Below are positions 61,126-64,000 of a stretch of DNA of 64,000 bases, one piece after another. A model generated the notes under the pieces. That model did no database searches. It was given only the letters and a program-made list of their open reading frames with translations, and had not been told where the DNA came from. Made by a program: the position numbers and the translations under genes. Source of the stretch: Pseudomonas gingeri. GTDB taxonomy: Bacteria > Pseudomonadota > Gammaproteobacteria > Pseudomonadales > Pseudomonadaceae. The stretch's first letter is position 1, and every line of letters starts with the position of its first letter. The stretch lies in contig NZ_JACAOS010000003.1 in NCBI RefSeq assembly GCF_013386165.1, positions 1,034,343-1,098,342 on the forward strand, written 5' to 3'.

Positions 61126-62565
61126 ATGAAACCCCAACGCCTGCGCGCCGACGCCCTGGCCGGACTGACCACCGCCTTCGCCCTGCTGCCCGAATGCATC
61201 GCCTTCGCCCTGGTCGCCCACCTCAACCCGCTGATGGGCCTGTACGGCGCCTTTATCATCTGCACCCTGACCGCGTTGTTGGGCGGGCGCCCGGGCATGA
61301 TCTCCGGCGCCGCCGGGTCAATGGCCGTGGTGATCGTCGCCCTGGTGGTGCAACACGGCGTGCAATACCTGCTCGCCACCGTCCTGCTCGGCGGCCTGAT
61401 CATGCTTGCCTTCGGCCTGCTGCGCCTGGGCAAGCTGGTGCGCATGGTGCCGCACCCGGTGATGCTCGGTTTCGTCAACGGCCTGGCGATCATCATCGCC
61501 CTGGCCCAACTGGAACACTTCAAGAGCGGCGAAACCTGGCTGAGCGGCACGCCGCTGTACCTGATGAGTGGGTTGGTGGTCCTGACCATGGCGATCGTCT
61601 ACCTGTTACCGCGCCTGACCCGCAGCGTACCGCCGGCGCTGGTGGCAATCCTCGGCGTCGGCCTGGCGGTGTACCTGCTCGACCTGCCGACCCGCACCCT
61701 GGGGGATATGGCCCATATTGCCGGCGGCCTGCCCGTGCTGGCCCTGCCGCAATTGCCGTGGAACCTGGACACCTTGCGGATCGTCGCGCCCTACGCCTTT
61801 CTGATGGCCATGGTCGGCCTGCTGGAAACCCTGCTGACCCTGAACCTCACCGACGAGATCACCGAAAGTCGCGGCTACCCCGACCGCGAATGCGCGGCAC
61901 TGGGCGTGGCCAACATGGTTTCCGGCCTGTTCGGCGGCATGGGCGGTTGCGCGATGATCGGCCAGACCGTAATCAACCTCAGCTCCGGCGGTCGCGGCCG
62001 GCTGTCCGGGGTGGTTGCCGGGGTGATGATCCTGCTGTTTATCCTGTTCCTCTCACCCTTTATCGAACGCATCCCCCTGGCCGCCCTGGTCGGGGTCATG
62101 TTCGTGGTCGCGCAGCAGACCTTCGCCTGGGCCTCGCTGCGAGTACTCAACAAGGTGCCGCTCAATGACGTGCTGGTGATCATCGCGGTGACCAGCATCA
62201 CGGTGTTCACCGACCTGGCCACCGCCGTGCTCTGCGGCATTGTCATCGCCGCGCTCAACTTCGCCTGGCAGCAGGCCCGGGAACTCTATGCCGACAGCCA
62301 TCTGGAGGCCGACGGCAGCAAGCTCTACCGCCTGCACGGCACGTTGTTCTTTGCCTCGACGGCACCTTTTCTCAACCAGTTCGACCCGGCCAACGATCCG
62401 GCCCTGGTGACCCTCGACTGCCGTCACCTGAACTTCGTCGACTACTCGGCCATCGCCGCCTTGAAAACTCTGCGCGAGCGCTACGAAAAGGCCGGCAAGC
62501 ACCTGCAGGTGTTCCACTTGTCCGAGCGCTGCAAACGCCTGCTCAAGCGCGCCGGCGCCCATTGA
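61126..62565 (+). CDS. SulP-family anion transporter with STAS domain
   Basis: The product is 479 aa. SulP core with the start LRADALAGLTTAFALLPECI and the segment TESRGYPDRECAALGVANMV, then GGMGGCAMIGQ, typical of bicarbonate/sulfate SulP carriers. STAS domain in the last 90 residues (VTLDCRHLNFVDYSAIAALK). The ATG at 61126 begins the family homology; no ribosome site is strong. Second SulP gene in the window (the other at 43930) but from a different subfamily. Substrate unknown. Confidence 0.9.
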   Translation: MKPQRLRADALAGLTTAFALLPECIAFALVAHLNPLMGLYGAFIICTLTALLGGRPGMISGAAGSMAVVIVALVVQHGVQYLLATVLLGGLIMLAFGLLRLGKLVRMVPHPVMLGFVNGLAIIIALAQLEHFKSGETWLSGTPLYLMSGLVVLTMAIVYLLPRLTRSVPPALVAILGVGLAVYLLDLPTRTLGDMAHIAGGLPVLALPQLPWNLDTLRIVAPYAFLMAMVGLLETLLTLNLTDEITESRGYPDRECAALGVANMVSGLFGGMGGCAMIGQTVINLSSGGRGRLSGVVAGVMILLFILFLSPFIERIPLAALVGVMFVVAQQTFAWASLRVLNKVPLNDVLVIIAVTSITVFTDLATAVLCGIVIAALNFAWQQARELYADSHLEADGSKLYRLHGTLFFASTAPFLNQFDPANDPALVTLDCRHLNFVDYSAIAALKTLRERYEKAGKHLQVFHLSERCKRLLKRAGAH

Positions 62566-62574
62566 TAAACGCAC

Positions 62575-62607
62575 CTCGAAGGGCGCAGAACCTCAGCGCC
62601 CTTCGAG
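62575..62607. terminator. Convergent hairpin overlapping the LysR stop codon
   Basis: CTCGAAGGGCGC and GCGCCCTTCGAG are perfect 12-bp arms around 9 bases. The right arm lies inside the last codons of the minus-strand LysR gene. No T run; likely a bidirectional stop for the two convergent genes. Confidence 0.7.
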
Positions 62608-63477
62608 CAGATGTTCGAGAAACAACCCCGCCGCCACCGACAGTCCCTCACGTGACCTCACGCAGACGCTGAGTTCACGGCACGCCCAGGTTTCGTCGAG
62701 CCTGACCACCCGGGTCCCGCTCAGGTTGTAGATCCCCACGCTGCCCTGCGGCATGATGCCGATGCCCACGCCGGCCTGCACCATCAGGCAGAGCGCATCG
62801 TAGCTGGAGACTTCCATGCGGATTTTCAGCGAACGCCCCAGATCGTTGGCGGCCTTGATCAACTGGAAATTGAGATGGGTGCCGCTGCGCAGCGCCACGC
62901 ACTCATAGTCCAGGGTATCGCCGAAGCTGACTGAGTCTTGCGCCGCCAGCGGATGATCCTCGGGCACCAGCAACACCAGCCGGTCGCTGCGAAATGGGAA
63001 CACTTCGATATCGGCACCATGGGGCAAGCGGGTGAAAATGCCGATTTCGGCACGGTTTTCCGCCACCGCCTTGGTAATCGCCAGGCTCTGCTGTTCTTCC
63101 AGGCTGATATTGATCAGCGGGTACGCGGTCATGAACGACTTGACCAGCCCCGGCATGAACTGGGTAATCGCCGAGATATTCGCCAGAACATGCACCGAGC
63201 CGCGCCGGCCATGGGAGTAATCGCGCATCTGCACGACGATTTCATTGAGGTTGTTCAGCGCGCTGCGAGCCATGAACAGCAACGACAGGCCGGCATCGGT
63301 CGGCGTGATGCCTTTGTTGGTGCGATTGAGCAGCTTCGACTCGAGCAGCTCTTCCAACTCACTGAGCCGCTTGCTCACTGCCGCCGCGGCGATATGTTCG
63401 CGCTTGGCGGCGGCGGCAATGGTGCCCTCTTCGATGACACTGACAAAGAGGCGCAGGGAGACGGGGTCGAGCTTCAT
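62593..63477 (-). CDS. LysR-family transcriptional regulator
   Basis: The product is 294 aa. HTH in the first 60 residues (LRLFVSVIEEGTIAAAAKRE, then HIAAAAVSKRLSELEELLES). Effector domain from about 90 (GSVHVLANISAITQFMPGLV). Start at 63477. Adjacent to the racemase-family gene on the same strand, 59 bp upstream, so it probably regulates it, in an unusual tandem rather than divergent arrangement. Confidence 0.9.
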   Translation of the reverse strand: MKLDPVSLRLFVSVIEEGTIAAAAKREHIAAAAVSKRLSELEELLESKLLNRTNKGITPTDAGLSLLFMARSALNNLNEIVVQMRDYSHGRRGSVHVLANISAITQFMPGLVKSFMTAYPLINISLEEQQSLAITKAVAENRAEIGIFTRLPHGADIEVFPFRSDRLVLLVPEDHPLAAQDSVSFGDTLDYECVALRSGTHLNFQLIKAANDLGRSLKIRMEVSSYDALCLMVQAGVGIGIMPQGSVGIYNLSGTRVVRLDETWACRELSVCVRSREGLSVAAGLFLEHLLEGR

Positions 63478-63536
63478 GGGCGGTACCGGGGCATGCAGGC
63501 CTGAGTGGCGAACATAGTACCCCGTCCGCTGCCGAC

Positions 63537-64000
63537 TCAGAATGCTCCGGACAACAGATGGCCGGCGTTCGGCACCTGGGCCTTGAGACCGAGGCTTTTG
63601 AGCATCTGGTAGACCGTCGCCACCGACGCCGACAGCACCGGCTTGTCGAGGCGATCCTGGACGATCTGGATCGCCGGCAACGAAGGCATCTGCACGCAGC
63701 ACGACAGCACCACGCCGTCGGCCTGGCCGATATTCAGCTTGTCGGCGTGGGCCACCAGGTTCATCGGGTCCAGGCGACCGACCGCCAGGTTATCGGAGAC
63801 TTCCAGGCTGATGGAGTCGACCACTTCGATCCCGGCCGCCTCGATGTAGTCGATGACCTGCTGGGTCAGGGGCTTCATGTACGGGGTGATGATCGAGACT
63901 TTTTTGTATTCCAGCAGGTTCAGGCTGTCGATCAGTGCGCCGGCGGAACTCAGCACCGGGGCGTTCGAGTGGTTGCCGGCGACGGTCTTGCCCAGGCGTT
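63537..64000 (-). CDS. Asp/Glu racemase-family protein, maleate isomerase-like (cut by window edge)
   Basis: At least 154 codons are visible; the 5' end lies beyond base 64000. The conserved second catalytic Cys is in VVLSCCVQMPSLPAIQ, and the fold segment reads VSIITPYMKPLTQQVIDYIE. The stretch SNAPVLSSAGALIDSLNLL resembles maleate cis-trans isomerase, which forms fumarate in nicotinate degradation. Arylmalonate decarboxylase- or hydantoin racemase-type activity is not excluded. Confidence 0.72.
   Translation of the reverse strand, partial: RLGKTVAGNHSNAPVLSSAGALIDSLNLLEYKKVSIITPYMKPLTQQVIDYIEAAGIEVVDSISLEVSDNLAVGRLDPMNLVAHADKLNIGQADGVVLSCCVQMPSLPAIQIVQDRLDKPVLSASVATVYQMLKSLGLKAQVPNAGHLLSGAF

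Overview
The window is about 64 kb of high-GC chromosome from a Pseudomonas of the P. fluorescens group. The evidence is the mtlEFGKDYZ mannitol/polyol operon, an MvaT/MvaU-family H-NS-like regulator, a DUF2790 protein, many REP elements (GTAGGAGC...GCTTGC...GCGATGGC and its inverse) in the intergenic gaps, and typical Pseudomonas codon use. No rRNA, tRNA, prophage, insertion sequence or CRISPR array was seen. Most of it is ordinary chromosome. The less ordinary parts are a tyrosine recombinase/KfrA-like pair, an AT-rich beta-propeller gene and several strong uncatalogued palindromes.

Layout. 1-4.6 kb: EamA transporter (cut by the window edge), divergent LysR regulator, CSS-EAL c-di-GMP phosphodiesterase, MvaU-like xenogeneic silencer, glyoxalase I. 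4.8-7.0 kb: ahpF and ahpC, peroxide defence. 7.2-9.3 kb: a tyrosine recombinase divergent from a KfrA-like coiled-coil DNA-binding protein, with palindromes between them. 9.7-18.2 kb: the mannitol/arabitol/glucitol operon (ABC importer mtlEFGK, dehydrogenase mtlD, xylulokinase mtlY, fructokinase mtlZ), interrupted by three REP clusters. 18.4-23 kb: exported protein of unknown function, a PilU-type ATPase without pilT, a soluble hybrid histidine kinase, parvulin PpiC.

23-29.7 kb: a minus-strand cluster with an amino-acid-type ABC importer, a RidA protein, an IclR regulator, a D-threonine-aldolase-fold PLP enzyme and a 2-keto-3-deoxygluconate kinase. Together these would fit uptake and deamination of a 2-amino sugar acid such as D-glucosaminate to KDG and then KDPG; this is inference. 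30-35 kb: DUF2790 protein, then a Fur-boxed iron uptake operon efeU-efeO-efeB plus a second imelysin-domain protein. 35-38.3 kb: phosphatidylserine synthase PssA and a chemoreceptor. 38.4-39.6 kb: AT-rich beta-propeller gene, probably acquired. 39.7-43 kb: TetR with a perfect palindromic operator, DUF1348 protein, and a TPR/sigma factor/anti-sigma set. 43-46.2 kb: nicotinamidase, then a SulP transporter overlapping a ParB-like gene.

46.3-50.2 kb: glycerate kinase, CdaR-type regulator and an MFS sugar-acid transporter, a sugar diacid/glycerate module. 50.3-55.8 kb: small Lys/His-rich exported protein, aldo/keto reductase, GAF-GGDEF(degenerate)-EAL protein, pirin with divergent LysR. 56-64 kb: malate:quinone oxidoreductase with an apparent signal peptide, CAP-domain protein, GNAT acetyltransferase, tautomerase with divergent LysR, second SulP transporter, another LysR, and the 3' part of an Asp/Glu racemase-family (maleate isomerase-like) gene cut by the right edge.
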